Positions 13,783 through 23,476 are shown, numbered from the stretch's first letter. The stretch is 64,000 bases of DNA from Citrobacter amalonaticus (GCF_018252635.1 NZ_JAGTXM010000006.1:186001-250000), one strand, 5' to 3'. Program-made: numbers and translations. Notes: a model not told the origin generated them from the sequence alone.

Positions 13783-14265
13783 ATGGCGATGAACGGAACA
13801 ATCACAACGTGGTTTAAAGATAAAGGTTTTGGATTTATCAAAGATGAGAACGGCGATAATCGCTATTTTCATGTGATTAAGGTTGCCAACCCAGAGCTTC
13901 TCAAGAAAGATGCGGCGGTAACCTTTGAACCGACCACCAACAGCAAAGGTCTTTCCGCGTATGCGGTGAAGGTTGTGCCGGACAGCAAATATATCTATAT
14001 CGCGGGCGAGCGCCTGAAGCTCACCTCGATTAAGTCATTCGTGGTGTTCAGCGAAGAGATCCCGGCCGATACGCCGATCGATAAAGAAAATGCGGTACTT
14101 TCTGTCGGGCTGCTGATGAACAGTATCAGACCGAAAACCACGGCGAAACCCGGTGAAATGCGCACGGTAAAAAAACTGGCGATCACGACTTTCCAGGGCA
14201 CAACGTTAATTTTTTCGGAAGATGAGATTGATATTGAGTCCACAGTCAAAATGCTCAAAGTCTGA
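13783..14265 (+). CDS. Cold-shock-domain protein with C-terminal extension
   Basis: 160 residues. The first ~65 form a cold-shock domain with RNP1 KGFGFIKD and RNP2-like YFHVIKV. The remaining ~95 residues (ERLKLTSIKSFVVFSEEI, VLSVGLLMNSIRPK, ITTFQGTTLIFSEDEIDIE) do not look like another CSD and I do not recognise the domain. Single-stranded nucleic-acid binding is inferred from the CSD. Two near-equivalent ATGs (13783 and 13789) are possible starts. Confidence 0.8.
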   Translation: MAMNGTITTWFKDKGFGFIKDENGDNRYFHVIKVANPELLKKDAAVTFEPTTNSKGLSAYAVKVVPDSKYIYIAGERLKLTSIKSFVVFSEEIPADTPIDKENAVLSVGLLMNSIRPKTTAKPGEMRTVKKLAITTFQGTTLIFSEDEIDIESTVKMLKV

Positions 14266-14301
14266 TTTCTGCGCTGCCTGTCGACAGCACAATTCAGACG
14301 A

Positions 14302-15036
14302 CTACAGATGCATTAGCTGCCGGAATTCTTTCACCTTACTGCGGCTTACGGGTATTTCAAATTCCAGATCCTTGAGCCGCAGAATATAAGTATTGTTAAA
14401 CCACGGTTCGATCTCGCGAATCTTGTTCAGGTTGACGCAGAACGAGCGGTGGCAGCGGAAAAAATGCGAGGGCGGCAGTTTATTGCAGAACTCGGTGATA
14501 TTGATGGGCATCACGTACGACTCCCGCCGCGTATAAACAAACGTCATTTTCTCATGCGCTTCAGCGTAATAAATGTCGTTGATCGGGGTAACGATGATCC
14601 GTTCATCTTTGATCAGGTTAATGGTGTCGTTTTCACGTGTGACGGGGCCAACCGCAGCGGCGCCGGATTGTTGTTGATGCCAGGCCGCCTCCAGTTTTTG
14701 CAGCATTCCGACAATCCGCGATTCCTGATATGGTTTAAGAATGTAGTCAAAGGCTTCCAGCTCGAACGCTTCAACGGCATGTTCCTTCCACGCGGTAATA
14801 AACACAATAAACGGTTTATGGGCGAACTGACTGATATTTTGCGCCAGCAAAACGCCGTCCAGAGACGGAATATTAATATCGAGAAAAATGGCGTCGACGC
14901 GATGATGCTGCAGAAACTTGAGTACATCCAGACCGTCGTCAAACGTCCCGATAATCTCCATCTGGCTATGTTCTTTAATCAGCCAACTGAGTTCCTGTTG
15001 GGCAAGGAATTCATCTTCAACGATGATGACTTTCAC
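14302..15036 (-). CDS. ypdB: YpdB (PyrR), LytTR response regulator
   Basis: 244 residues. The N-terminal receiver has EDE acidic residues near the start, the phosphoacceptor Asp in AIFLDINIP, and a conserved Lys in YILKPY. The C-terminal LytTR DNA-binding domain (IYYAEAHEKMTFVYT, FFRCHRSFCVNLNKI) starts near residue 140. It follows ypdA by 14 bp and is its partner. In E. coli YpdAB responds to extracellular pyruvate and activates yhjX. Confidence 0.95.
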   Translation of the reverse strand: MKVIIVEDEFLAQQELSWLIKEHSQMEIIGTFDDGLDVLKFLQHHRVDAIFLDINIPSLDGVLLAQNISQFAHKPFIVFITAWKEHAVEAFELEAFDYILKPYQESRIVGMLQKLEAAWHQQQSGAAAVGPVTRENDTINLIKDERIIVTPINDIYYAEAHEKMTFVYTRRESYVMPINITEFCNKLPPSHFFRCHRSFCVNLNKIREIEPWFNNTYILRLKDLEFEIPVSRSKVKEFRQLMHL

Positions 15037-15050
15037 TGTGTTACTCCGGC

Positions 15051-16748
15051 TTAAAGCAATAACGTGGCGGGCGTCGCGGTCGCCGCGTGATGGTTGGGTA
15101 CGTAGAAGGCGATCTCAGTGCCAGGTTCCAGTCGGCGAATATGCAGGCCTTCACCATATAACAGCTTAACGCGATGATGGACATTAAGCAGGCCTATTTT
15201 ATTGCCCGGCATTTCGTCGGATTCCACGCGCTCGATCACTTTCGGATCGATACCGTGGCCAGTATCCCTTACGGCAATGCGCACCCGGTTGCCACATTCG
15301 GCAACGCTAATCGTTACGACGCCTTTCCCCTTACAGGGCTGAATGCCGTGGACGATGGCGTTCTCCACTAACGGTTGTATCAGCAGGCTGGGGATGGAGC
15401 AGTTGACCTCTTCATCAATATCATAAATCACGGTGAGTTTGTCGCCAAAACGGGCCTGTTCAATGGCAATGTAGTCCTTGATTTGATACAGCTCTTTTTT
15501 GATATCGATCTGCTCGTCATCCTTTAACTCAATGTTATAGCGCAGATAACGCGACAAATTAAAAATGAGCTGACGGGCGGTGTCCGGATTAAGTCGAATC
15601 GATGACGAAATCGCGTTCAGCGCATTAAACAAGAAATGAGGATTAATTTTACTTTGCAGCGCACGTAGCTCTGCCTTATTTGCCATCTCCCGTAATTGCT
15701 CGGTGCGGGATACTTCGAGCTGGGTCGAGATAATCTGCGACAGACCCACCGCCATCTCCTGTAATGATGAGGTGATCTGATGGGCGTGGCAGTAGTAAAT
15801 TTTTAGCGTGCCGGTCACCACCCCTTTTTCCCACAATGGAATGACCAGCATGGAGTGGATCTCCGGCGTTCGGTGCGCTTCATCATTGTTTTTAATAATG
15901 ATTTTTCCATAATTGATCGACTGCTGGGTCGTTGGACTAATGAAGTCATCATGGTGGCGGTAGTTCGTTTCCCCGACGCCGACGTAGGCCAGCACATGCT
16001 GGGTATTGGTAATAGCGACTGCATCGGCGTGAATGTCGTGACGAATGATTTCGCAGATCTGACGCAATGATTCGCTGTTGACATGGCGAAACAGAGGCAG
16101 GGTTTTATTGGCGATGTCCAGCGCCAGCTTGGCCTGTCGTGCGGCACTCGCTTCTTTCTCCCCCTCAACGCTCTGAACCAGCAGCACGATAAACCCGATA
16201 CAGACGCTGCCGAGGATCATTGGAATACCGATTTTCGAGACGATATCCAGCCCCAGTTCAGTGGTAGGTGCCCAGAGGACCACCAGGATCATCGTCAGCG
16301 TTTCACAAAGCATGCCGCCTAAAATCCCGGCGCGCCAGTGCTGGGTCTTGGGGATCTTACGGTTAATCCAGCCGGCGAGGCAGCCTGCCAGAATACTGGT
16401 GATGAAGCAGGGGATTGCCGTCACGCCGCCAATATCGATCAGGTAACGGTGCGTCCCGGCGATCGCCCCCGTAATAATACCCACCCACGGACCAAACAAA
16501 ATGCCGCCGGACATCACGGCAATGATCCGCACGTTCACCAGCGATCCCTCTACCGGTACGCCGGACCAGGTGCTGAACAACGCGAACATCGAAAAAATCG
16601 CGGTGACGGCGAGCAGTTCCTTTGGTGTATGGGCAGATTTATGCAGCAGCTCGCGAAACAGGCGGATGCGGATGAGAAAGAACAGGCAGAATAGCATCAG
16701 CGCTGCGCGGTCAAATACGGCCAGCAGCATGGTAAATATTTCGTGCAC
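15051..16748 (-). CDS. ypdA: YpdA (PyrS), LytS-type sensor histidine kinase
   Basis: 565 residues. An N-terminal 5TM-LYT membrane sensor of ~190 residues ([22 protein letters not shown]) is followed by a GAF-like domain ([19 protein letters not shown]), the His-kinase dimerisation motif [12 protein letters not shown] with the phosphorylated His, and a HATPase with LVENAIVHG and GHGID motifs. Membrane-bound pyruvate-sensing kinase in E. coli; it forms an operon with ypdB. Confidence 0.95.
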   Translation of the reverse strand: MHEIFTMLLAVFDRAALMLFCLFFLIRIRLFRELLHKSAHTPKELLAVTAIFSMFALFSTWSGVPVEGSLVNVRIIAVMSGGILFGPWVGIITGAIAGTHRYLIDIGGVTAIPCFITSILAGCLAGWINRKIPKTQHWRAGILGGMLCETLTMILVVLWAPTTELGLDIVSKIGIPMILGSVCIGFIVLLVQSVEGEKEASAARQAKLALDIANKTLPLFRHVNSESLRQICEIIRHDIHADAVAITNTQHVLAYVGVGETNYRHHDDFISPTTQQSINYGKIIIKNNDEAHRTPEIHSMLVIPLWEKGVVTGTLKIYYCHAHQITSSLQEMAVGLSQIISTQLEVSRTEQLREMANKAELRALQSKINPHFLFNALNAISSSIRLNPDTARQLIFNLSRYLRYNIELKDDEQIDIKKELYQIKDYIAIEQARFGDKLTVIYDIDEEVNCSIPSLLIQPLVENAIVHGIQPCKGKGVVTISVAECGNRVRIAVRDTGHGIDPKVIERVESDEMPGNKIGLLNVHHRVKLLYGEGLHIRRLEPGTEIAFYVPNHHAATATPATLLL

Positions 16749-17135
16749 GAGGGACTCTTACCAAAGGATTAAAGCATTATGATAGGTAACCGCAGGACGG
16801 ATGACCAGCCTGCTGAGATCTTGTGGCTAATGAGGAAAAACCATAGTTTTAAAAGGGGATTGAGGAAGGATTGGTGTATTTACAATACATCTCATAAAAT
16901 GCCCGCTCGCATGGTTACTGCCATGCCAACAAAATGTTATTGAAAGGTAATAATAAAAGGCGTCAAAAATCCATTTCTTCCCCTTTTAAAATTGTTGTTC
17001 CTCTTTTTTTGGCCGAATAAATATTTTCCTTTTCCTCTCGACAGAAGGATTTTAATCAGGCTATTTTCTAGACATGCCACCATCGTGGCAGCGTCGCTCG
17101 GACGGTCCGGGCGCTAACGTGAATATGAGGAAATT
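16749..17135. promoter_or_regulatory. ypdA-alaC divergent intergenic region
   Basis: 387 bp with no credible gene. It is AT-rich in the middle. A TGCCAC-CATC-GTGGCA hairpin at 17075-17090 lies 45 bp before the alaC start and would be in its leader. GAGGAAATT forms the alaC ribosome-binding site. Confidence 0.5.
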
Positions 17136-18374
17136 ATGGCTGACTCTCGCCCTGAACGTCGTTTTACGCGAATTGATCGTCTTCCCCCCTACGTTTTTAA
17201 CATCACGGCTGAACTGAAGATGGCTGCGCGTCGACGCGGTGAAGATATTATCGACTTCAGCATGGGGAATCCGGACGGCGCGACGCCGCCTCACATCGTC
17301 GAAAAACTGTGCACCGTAGCGCAGCGCCCGGATACGCACGGTTACTCCACCTCTCGCGGTATTCCGCGGTTGCGTCGGGCTATCTCCCGGTGGTATCAGG
17401 AACGCTATGATGTCGATATCGATCCGGAATCTGAAGCGATAGTCACCATTGGCTCAAAAGAGGGGCTGGCGCATCTGATGCTGGCTACGCTCGATCACGG
17501 TGATACAGTGCTGGTGCCGAACCCCAGCTACCCCATCCATATTTACGGCGCGGTGATTGCCGGCGCGCAGGTGCGCTCTGTTCCGCTGGTGGAAGGTATC
17601 GATTTCTTCAACGAACTGGAACGTGCGATTCGCGAAAGTTATCCGAAGCCGAAGATGATGATCCTTGGTTTCCCGTCCAACCCGACGGCGCAGTGCGTTG
17701 AGTTAGAATTTTTTGAGAAAGTGGTCGCGCTGGCGAAGCGCTACGATGTGCTGGTGGTGCACGATCTGGCTTACGCCGATATCGTTTACGACGGCTGGAA
17801 AGCGCCGTCCATCATGCAGGTTCCGGGCGCACGTGACGTGGCGGTAGAGTTTTTCACTTTGTCTAAAAGCTACAACATGGCCGGCTGGCGCATCGGCTTC
17901 ATGGTCGGTAACAAAACGCTGGTTAACGCGCTGGCGCGGATTAAAAGCTATCACGACTACGGTACATTTACTCCGCTGCAGGTGGCTGCGATTGCTGCGC
18001 TGGAAGGCGATCAGCAGTGCGTAAGGGATATCGCCGAGCAGTATAAGCGTCGTCGCGATGTGCTGGTGAAAGGATTGCATGAGGCCGGGTGGATGGTCGA
18101 CATGCCGAAGGCTTCAATGTACGTGTGGGCGAAAATCCCGGAACAGTATGCCGGGATGGGGTCTTTGGACTTTGCTAAGAAGCTACTGAATGACGCTAAA
18201 GTGTGTGTGTCGCCAGGCATTGGTTTTGGGGATTACGGTGATACCCATGTTCGCTTTGCGCTGATTGAGAACCGCGATCGTATTCGTCAGGCGATCAGAG
18301 GGATTAAATCCATGTTCCGCGCCGATGGCTTGCTGCCGGCCGGGACGAAATCAACCTCTGAGACACTTGAGTAA
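17136..18374 (+). CDS. alaC: AlaC, glutamate-pyruvate aminotransferase
   Basis: 412 residues, the E. coli AlaC (YfdZ) length. Fold-type I PLP aminotransferase: [19 protein letters not shown] near the N-terminus, [20 protein letters not shown] (PLP-pyridine Asp), and the Schiff-base Lys in [15 protein letters not shown]; the carboxylate-binding Arg is in [15 protein letters not shown]. It makes L-alanine from pyruvate and glutamate. Its neighbour ypdAB senses pyruvate, a suggestive but unproven link. Confidence 0.96.
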   Translation: MADSRPERRFTRIDRLPPYVFNITAELKMAARRRGEDIIDFSMGNPDGATPPHIVEKLCTVAQRPDTHGYSTSRGIPRLRRAISRWYQERYDVDIDPESEAIVTIGSKEGLAHLMLATLDHGDTVLVPNPSYPIHIYGAVIAGAQVRSVPLVEGIDFFNELERAIRESYPKPKMMILGFPSNPTAQCVELEFFEKVVALAKRYDVLVVHDLAYADIVYDGWKAPSIMQVPGARDVAVEFFTLSKSYNMAGWRIGFMVGNKTLVNALARIKSYHDYGTFTPLQVAAIAALEGDQQCVRDIAEQYKRRRDVLVKGLHEAGWMVDMPKASMYVWAKIPEQYAGMGSLDFAKKLLNDAKVCVSPGIGFGDYGDTHVRFALIENRDRIRQAIRGIKSMFRADGLLPAGTKSTSETLE

Positions 18375-18396
18375 AATCCCTGTCCTTCCAGACGCA

Positions 18397-18423
18397 AACA
18401 GGAGCCATCGGCTCCTGTTTTTT
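18397..18423. terminator. alaC terminator
   Basis: ACAGGAGCC-ATC-GGCTCCTGT stem followed by a T run; an upstream A run lets it also end ypdK on the other strand. Confidence 0.88.
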
Positions 18424-18438
18424 GCTGCATTGTTGTCT

Positions 18439-18510
18439 TTAGATCATCAGAGCAAACGTACCGGCCCAAACGATGACCATAAAAGAAATGCCCATAAAGA
18501 AATATTTCAC
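18439..18510 (-). CDS. ypdK: YpdK, 23-residue membrane peptide
   Basis: Short single-span hydrophobic peptide beginning KYFFMGISFMVIVWAG and ending TFALMI, matching E. coli YpdK. GTG at 18510 is preferred because GGAG lies 8 nt upstream; an ATG two codons earlier (18516) is only 3 nt from that Shine-Dalgarno. It lies between alaC and lpxP as in E. coli. Inner-membrane location is inferred; the function is unknown. Confidence 0.85.
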   Translation of the reverse strand: MKYFFMGISFMVIVWAGTFALMI

Positions 18511-18516
18511 TTTCAT

Positions 18517-18858
18517 CTCTCCGCGCAATAACTGATACGCCTGAATGAATTTCATCTCATCTGATTATAGAGAGCTGAGACCGGTAAAAACGAAACCCGG
18601 AATATTCCCTGTTTCGTCTGCGGTATCACCTCAGAATTCTGTGCGTTGACTGCTCCAGACGGCGCTAATGTACGCCTAAAAATGAGGCGAGACAAGAGGC
18701 ATTTTTTTATTTACTTTTAGTAACTTACCACTGTCGGGATTCGGCGACAGTATAATTGCAGAGGGTAATAAATCACTATTGAGCGACGCGATTTACTGTT
18801 CGAAATACGACGATAAAAACCCTAAATTAATCAAGGTTATTAGTGGATAACAGGCAAA
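18517..18858. other. ypdK-lpxP intergenic region with hairpins
   Basis: 342 bp with no open frame I trust. It holds AAAAATG / CATTTTT arms with a T run at 18678-18708, and a perfect ACTGTCG / CGACAGT hairpin at 18730-18751. These could belong to a small RNA or to mRNA ends. Confidence 0.4.
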
Positions 18859-18881
18859 GAAAAGGCCTTGCGGCCTTTTTA
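18859..18881. terminator. lpxP terminator
   Basis: AAAAGGCC-TTGC-GGCCTTTTT, overlapping the lpxP stop codon on the minus strand. Confidence 0.8.
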
Positions 18882-19799
18882 AAGATAGAGCGAGGCTTCA
18901 CCCATTGGACGGGTTTTAAAACGGCGGTGGATCCAGAGATACTGCTCGGGTGCGCGCATGATCTCATTCTCAATAATCTTGTTCATATAGGCGGCGGCCT
19001 GGCTTTCATCCGCCGGATAGCCTTGCATCTCTGGGGTGATATACAAACGGTAGCCGCAGTTACCGGCTTTTCTGACCATCGTCACGGTGAGCATCGCGGA
19101 ACCGGACAGACGCGACAATACATAGGTACCGTTAGTGGTCGCCACGTTTTTAACGGCAAAGAACGGAGCAAAAGAACTGCCTTTCGGGCCGTAATCCTGG
19201 TCAGGTGCAAACCAGACCGCTTCACCTTTTTTCAGGGCGCTCACGATACCGCGAAGATTGTTTCTGCCGATCATGGCTTTATTCGAACGCATCCGTCCAC
19301 GTGTCTGCACCCATTCCATAAGCGGATTGTTGTGCGGACGATAGGTAGCCATCATCGGCTGGCAAAGCCCCATCACACGACCACCCAGCTCCAGTGACAT
19401 AAAGTGAACGCCAACGACCATTACGCCGCGGTTTTGCGCCTGTGCGCGTTGCAGGTTATCCAGTCCCTCAACATCAAACCATTTACGCACGCGACGATCC
19501 GGCCAGAACCAGGCCATACCGGTTTCAAGCAGTGCCATCCCGAGAGAACGGAAATTCTCTTCGATCATCTTTTCTCGTTGTTCAGAAGAATAAGACGGGA
19601 AGCAAAGCTCAAGGTTTTTACGTGCAATGGACTCGCGACGTTTCAGGAAGGGGCGTGCCAGCGTACCCGTCCGGGTGCCGAGAAAGCACAGAACCGGGTA
19701 GGGCAGTTGCACCAATAACCAGAGCACACCGAGACCAAACCAGGTGAGCCAGTAACGCGGATGCAGAAACTCGCGGGAAAATTTGCATGTTGGGAACAT
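18879..19799 (-). CDS. lpxP: LpxP, cold-induced palmitoleoyl acyltransferase of lipid A
   Basis: 306 residues, the E. coli length. One N-terminal membrane anchor (YWLTWFGLGVLWLLVQLPY) precedes the LABLAT acyltransferase domain with the catalytic HX4E motif in GVHFMSLELGGR, plus NKAMIGRNNLRGIVSALKKGEAVWFAPDQDYG. It adds palmitoleate to Kdo2-lipid IVA at low temperature at the inner membrane. A GAAGGT ribosome-binding site precedes the start. Confidence 0.95.
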   Translation of the reverse strand: MFPTCKFSREFLHPRYWLTWFGLGVLWLLVQLPYPVLCFLGTRTGTLARPFLKRRESIARKNLELCFPSYSSEQREKMIEENFRSLGMALLETGMAWFWPDRRVRKWFDVEGLDNLQRAQAQNRGVMVVGVHFMSLELGGRVMGLCQPMMATYRPHNNPLMEWVQTRGRMRSNKAMIGRNNLRGIVSALKKGEAVWFAPDQDYGPKGSSFAPFFAVKNVATTNGTYVLSRLSGSAMLTVTMVRKAGNCGYRLYITPEMQGYPADESQAAAYMNKIIENEIMRAPEQYLWIHRRFKTRPMGEASLYL

Positions 19800-20221
19800 A
19801 ATTACCTTCTATAGATACTCATTTTTGTATCGCAGAAGACGTATTCTCCAACGCGGTACACTCAATGTCTTAGGCCATCATGTACGACAATGGTTCCTGC
19901 AAAGAGTGTAAAACTGCGTCAGGATAAAACCACGAGGGGCATGAATGCTGGACACATAATGTACCATCAGGAGATTAATGTCAGCCAGAAATAATTAATC
20001 AAGAAGCGTAAATATTTGCAATGCGCATAGAAAATAATGGCGTGGTGATTAATTGGTTGTTTTTAATAAGGTTAGAAAATCACAATGCGGAATATTCGCA
20101 TAATTGTATTTGTTATAAAAAAGTTGTGATATTTGCCTGAGGGGCTGCGTTAGCATATGATTGAAAATATAAGGAGAGTAAGGATTTACATTCGAAGTTC
20201 ATGCAAAAAGGAGGGACGGCG
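19800..20221. other. lpxP-yfdY intergenic region
   Basis: 422 bp, strongly AT-rich toward yfdY. No credible gene is visible. It must contain the divergent lpxP and yfdY promoters. Confidence 0.5.
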
Positions 20222-20464
20222 ATGATCTTTTTTTTAGCCTTTCTGCTCGCGAGTATCCTGGCTGTCAGTGGTTATATCGCGCAGGTTTTAGGCTGGAAAT
20301 CAGCCATTAGCGCGTTTATCGGCATGATCATCCTGGCGGTGCTGATATACTACGCCACCATGTGGTTGACTGCTGGTGATGAAATGGTCACTGGATTGTT
20401 TCTTTTTCTTTCACCTGCCTGCGGTCTGATCATTCGTTTTATGGTGGGATACGGTAAACGTTAA
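20222..20464 (+). CDS. yfdY: YfdY, DUF2545 small membrane protein
   Basis: 80 residues from MIFFLAFLLASILAVSGYIAQ, with AAAGGAGGG 6 nt before the ATG; an upstream ATG at 20201 lies before that site and is rejected. Two to three transmembrane segments with the conserved ending ACGLIIRFMVGYGKR. It matches E. coli YfdY in length and position next to lpxP. The function is unknown. Confidence 0.88.
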   Translation: MIFFLAFLLASILAVSGYIAQVLGWKSAISAFIGMIILAVLIYYATMWLTAGDEMVTGLFLFLSPACGLIIRFMVGYGKR

Positions 20465-20616
20465 TTGGCCTGGCAATAAATCATTAATATTGAGCCGCGC
20501 CATTTTTAATACCAGGTAACGCGTCGTATGAAAAAGTGCCAGTCAACTGGCACTTTCGTTGTCAGGCTTTACAGGAACGACCTGGTAAATTCATCTTCCC
20601 TCTGTCTTTCCACGTC

Positions 20617-21798
20617 TTACTCGGCGGCTGACCATTCCTGTGGATAGCGTGCGGGCACGAAACGCAGCGTGAGCGCCATCAGCCCGGCCACACAGAGGGC
20701 GTGGAACGTCCAGTCAAGCCAATAATTGCCGCTCAGGCTACGCAAAAGACCGGAGAGCCAGGGAGAGAGGCCGGCGATAATAAAACCAATTCCCTGCATG
20801 AAAGCGACTAATTTACCCGATACTACCGGATGTTTGGCATGGTCGAGCGCCAGTACCAGACATAAAGGGAAGGCGCCGCCCAGGCCGATACCGCAAACCA
20901 CGGCCCAGAGTATCGGCAGTTGCGTTGGCCAGAGGATAAAACCACAAAAACCAAGCATTTGTAGTGCCAGCGTGCAAAGCAGAAGATTACGGCGATCCTG
21001 ATGATGGGCGAGCATTGGCAATATTAGCGCTCCGGCCGTCTGACCGACGGTCATCAGCGCCAACAGCGTGCCGCTGAACTGCGCACTTTCGCCCAACTGA
21101 ATATAGTACGGCGGCAGCCAGGCAATCAGGCTGCCGTAACCGCCATTAATCACGCCAAAATAGAGTCCCAGCGTCCAGGCGCGCGGATTGAGTACGACGC
21201 GTGTGACAGCATTGTTCGCATGAGGCGGCGGCATTTCTGCCGTGCGACGCTGCGCCAGCCAGCCAACCAGGGCAATCAGCGCGGGCAGGGCCCACCATGC
21301 CAGCGAGCGGTGCCAGAGTTCGCTGTGTTGCGCGATCCAGGGAGTCAGCGCCGCGCCCAGCCCCCCACCACCCATCAATGCGGCCGACCAGAGTCCCATC
21401 ACCTGCGGCATGCGACGATGAAAAAGTCGCTTAATCACCGTGGGCATTACAACCTGGATGACCCCAATACCAATACCGCCCAGCAGAGCGCTGCTGAGCA
21501 GCACAACGCTGTTCGGCGCCAGTTCGCGAAGCAACGCGCCGATCATCACCATCAACAAACTTATGGCGACGCTGACACGCTCGCTGAGATGGCGATTGAT
21601 CCCCCCTCCGGCCAGCGCCAGAGCGCCCATGGCGATCATCGGTAGTGCTGTAAGCAGCGACGCCACGGCAAAACTCATGCCGCTGGCGGTACGTAACTGT
21701 GGCAGAAGCGGGCCGACAGAGGTCAGCAGCGGACGCATGTTCAGGCCAATCAGCACCAGAACCAGCAGCATCAGGCCAACGCGCGGAGTTTTGTTCAT
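20617..21798 (-). CDS. cynX: CynX, MFS transporter of the cyanate operon
   Basis: 393 residues, about 12 transmembrane spans, strongly CynX-like (IGLNMRPLLTSVGPLLPQLR, MGLWSAALMGGGGLGAA, GIGLGGAFPLCLVLALDH). Its ATGA start overlaps the stop of the upstream deaminase gene by 4 bp, so the two are translationally coupled. It is the last gene of the cynTS-deaminase-cynX cluster. Predicted to carry cyanate or a related anion; transport has not been firmly shown for the family. Confidence 0.92.
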   Translation of the reverse strand: MNKTPRVGLMLLVLVLIGLNMRPLLTSVGPLLPQLRTASGMSFAVASLLTALPMIAMGALALAGGGINRHLSERVSVAISLLMVMIGALLRELAPNSVVLLSSALLGGIGIGVIQVVMPTVIKRLFHRRMPQVMGLWSAALMGGGGLGAALTPWIAQHSELWHRSLAWWALPALIALVGWLAQRRTAEMPPPHANNAVTRVVLNPRAWTLGLYFGVINGGYGSLIAWLPPYYIQLGESAQFSGTLLALMTVGQTAGALILPMLAHHQDRRNLLLCTLALQMLGFCGFILWPTQLPILWAVVCGIGLGGAFPLCLVLALDHAKHPVVSGKLVAFMQGIGFIIAGLSPWLSGLLRSLSGNYWLDWTFHALCVAGLMALTLRFVPARYPQEWSAAE

Positions 21799-22253
21799 GA
21801 CTGTTTTTCAGCGAAGCGTTGATACACCGCCAGACCATCAGGTTGTGGAAGATGATGAACGGGCAAAGTTTGTTGAGCGAGAGGCTGCTGTAGCTGCTGA
21901 TAGATGGCTGCTGTGGAGAGACGGAACGTTTCGCCATCGTCATTGCTGTTAGCGAACCAGACTTCCTTTACGCCGGTGAGATACATCGCGCTAAGACACA
22001 TTGGGCACGGTTGTCCACTGGCGTATACCACGCATTCGCGTAGCGCCGCGCTGCCTGAATGGGCTGCAATCGCCCGAATGGCGTTGAGTTCCGCATGCCC
22101 GGTGGGATCATCATCCAGATGCAGCGTATTAACGGCTTCGGCGATTGCTTTGCCGTTACGGACGATGACCGCGCCAAACGGGCGTCCACCCTGTTCAACG
22201 TTGCGGGCCGCCAGGGCCAGCGCCTGTTGCAAGTAATTGTCATGTGCAGACAT
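21795..22253 (-). CDS. Nucleoside/guanine deaminase family protein
   Basis: 152 residues. Zinc cytidine-deaminase-like fold: GHAELNAIRA supplies the His ligand and proton-shuttling Glu, and SGQPCPMCLSAMYLTG supplies the two Cys ligands. GRPFGAVIV is the substrate-loop motif of guanine-deaminase-type enzymes. The substrate could be guanine or another amino-heterocycle, or a deamination product feeding cyanate metabolism. It sits between cynS and cynX, unlike E. coli cynTSX, with an AGGAG site before its ATG and a terminator-like hairpin after cynS. Confidence 0.87.
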   Translation of the reverse strand: MSAHDNYLQQALALAARNVEQGGRPFGAVIVRNGKAIAEAVNTLHLDDDPTGHAELNAIRAIAAHSGSAALRECVVYASGQPCPMCLSAMYLTGVKEVWFANSNDDGETFRLSTAAIYQQLQQPLAQQTLPVHHLPQPDGLAVYQRFAEKQS

Positions 22254-22274
22254 GCTTTACTCCTGTGAGCAGAG

Positions 22275-22304
22275 AAAAGAAAAACGATACGCCCGTGCGT
22301 ATCG
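22275..22304 (-). terminator. Intra-operon terminator after cynS
   Basis: Reading the minus strand: CGATACG-CACGGG-CGTATCG perfect 7-bp stem followed by TTTTTCTTTTC. It lies between the cynS stop and the deaminase start, so it should attenuate expression of the deaminase and cynX. Confidence 0.75.
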
Positions 22305-22314
22305 CTCTGTTGGG

Positions 22315-22785
22315 TTAAAATGGCTTCGTTGGCAAATACTTACCATCCAGTGTGATCACGGCGCGCTCGCCGCCTTCCGGATCGGCCACTTTTTTAACAT
22401 CCAGCTTGAAATTAATGGCGCTAATAATGCCGTCGCCAAATTTTTCGTGAACCAGCGCTTTCAGCGTGGTGCCGTAAACCTGCAACATCTCATAGAAACG
22501 GTACATCGTCGGGTCCGTCGGTACGCGATCGTCAATACTGCCGCGCAGTGGAATGGTCTGTAGCAGCAGTACCGCATCGCTGTCGAGGGCCAGTTTTTCA
22601 CCGACAAGACGCGCAGCATCGGCAGGTAGGGCGTGCTGGCCGAGCAGTGCGGCGGTGACAAAGGCTTCGGATAAGCCGGTGCCGTCCGCAAGTTGGGCAA
22701 ACGTGAGATCTTGTTTGGCTTTACTCAGCAGGATCTGGTCAGCCAGGGCCAGGCGAATATCACGGTTAATTTGCGACTGAATCAT
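22315..22785 (-). CDS. cynS: CynS, cyanase
   Basis: 156 residues from MIQSQINRD, the E. coli length; the open frame upstream of this ATG is cynT in another frame. The catalytic residues fall at the E. coli numbers: Arg96 and Glu99 in MYRFYEM and Ser122 in GIISAINF. It converts cyanate plus bicarbonate to CO2 and carbamate. AGAGG precedes the ATG. It follows cynT by 31 bp; CynT recycles CO2 to bicarbonate for this reaction. Confidence 0.96.
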   Translation of the reverse strand: MIQSQINRDIRLALADQILLSKAKQDLTFAQLADGTGLSEAFVTAALLGQHALPADAARLVGEKLALDSDAVLLLQTIPLRGSIDDRVPTDPTMYRFYEMLQVYGTTLKALVHEKFGDGIISAINFKLDVKKVADPEGGERAVITLDGKYLPTKPF

Positions 22786-22816
22786 GATGAAACCTCTTTG
22801 ATAGATTAAAAAAAGA

Positions 22817-23476
22817 TCAGGCTGCGGATGACTGGCGATACGGCATCGCGCAGGTGTCAGGGTTTTCCGCCAGAGAGACAAACCGTCCGCTGGTGCCCTC
22901 GTAAGCGGCAATTTCTGCACTCTCGATGTCATAAACCCAACCGTGGAGCGCAATGCGCCCTTCTTCAAGCGCGAGACGCACTGAAGGATGGGTCTGAATG
23001 TTGGCGAGTTGTGCGATGACGTTTTCACGTACCATCGAGGCCGTTTTCTCAGCCAGAGAGGCGTGTGTTCGTGACTCGTTAACCACGCGAGCGGAGTCTG
23101 CATAGCGCAGCCAGTGATCGACGGCAGGCATGTGGTCCAGGCAGTGACAACCGGCAATTGCCGTCATCGCGCCACAGTCGGAGTGCCCACAGATAACGAT
23201 GTCGGTGACACGAAGTGCAGAGACGGCGTATTCCACCGAGGCGGTCACCCCACCGGGTTCCGGGCCATATGACGGCACAATATTGCCGGCGTTGCGGATC
23301 ACGAACAGATCGCCAGGCTCGCGCTGGGTGACCAGTTCGGGAACCAGACGGCTGTCCGAACAGGAGATGAATAACGCACGGGGGTTTTGCTGAGTGGCAA
23401 GGCGTCTGAACAATTCTGCGCGTTCAGGAAATACCTTGCGCTGAAATTTCAGAAAGCCATCAATAATCTCTTTCAC
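22817..23476 (-). CDS. cynT: CynT, beta-class carbonic anhydrase
   Basis: 219 residues, the E. coli CynT length. Zinc ligands at Cys39 ([10 protein letters not shown]), His98 and Cys101 ([10 protein letters not shown]), with the Asp41-Arg43 dyad present. It replenishes bicarbonate used by cyanase. First gene of the cyn operon, divergent from cynR across 110 bp. Confidence 0.96.
   Translation of the reverse strand: MKEIIDGFLKFQRKVFPERAELFRRLATQQNPRALFISCSDSRLVPELVTQREPGDLFVIRNAGNIVPSYGPEPGGVTASVEYAVSALRVTDIVICGHSDCGAMTAIAGCHCLDHMPAVDHWLRYADSARVVNESRTHASLAEKTASMVRENVIAQLANIQTHPSVRLALEEGRIALHGWVYDIESAEIAAYEGTSGRFVSLAENPDTCAMPYRQSSAA

Noticed and set aside
22786-23157. N-terminal extension of the cynS frame
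   Set aside because: It is an alternative frame of cynT; cynS matches the 156-residue cyanase from 22785, with an AGAGG site.
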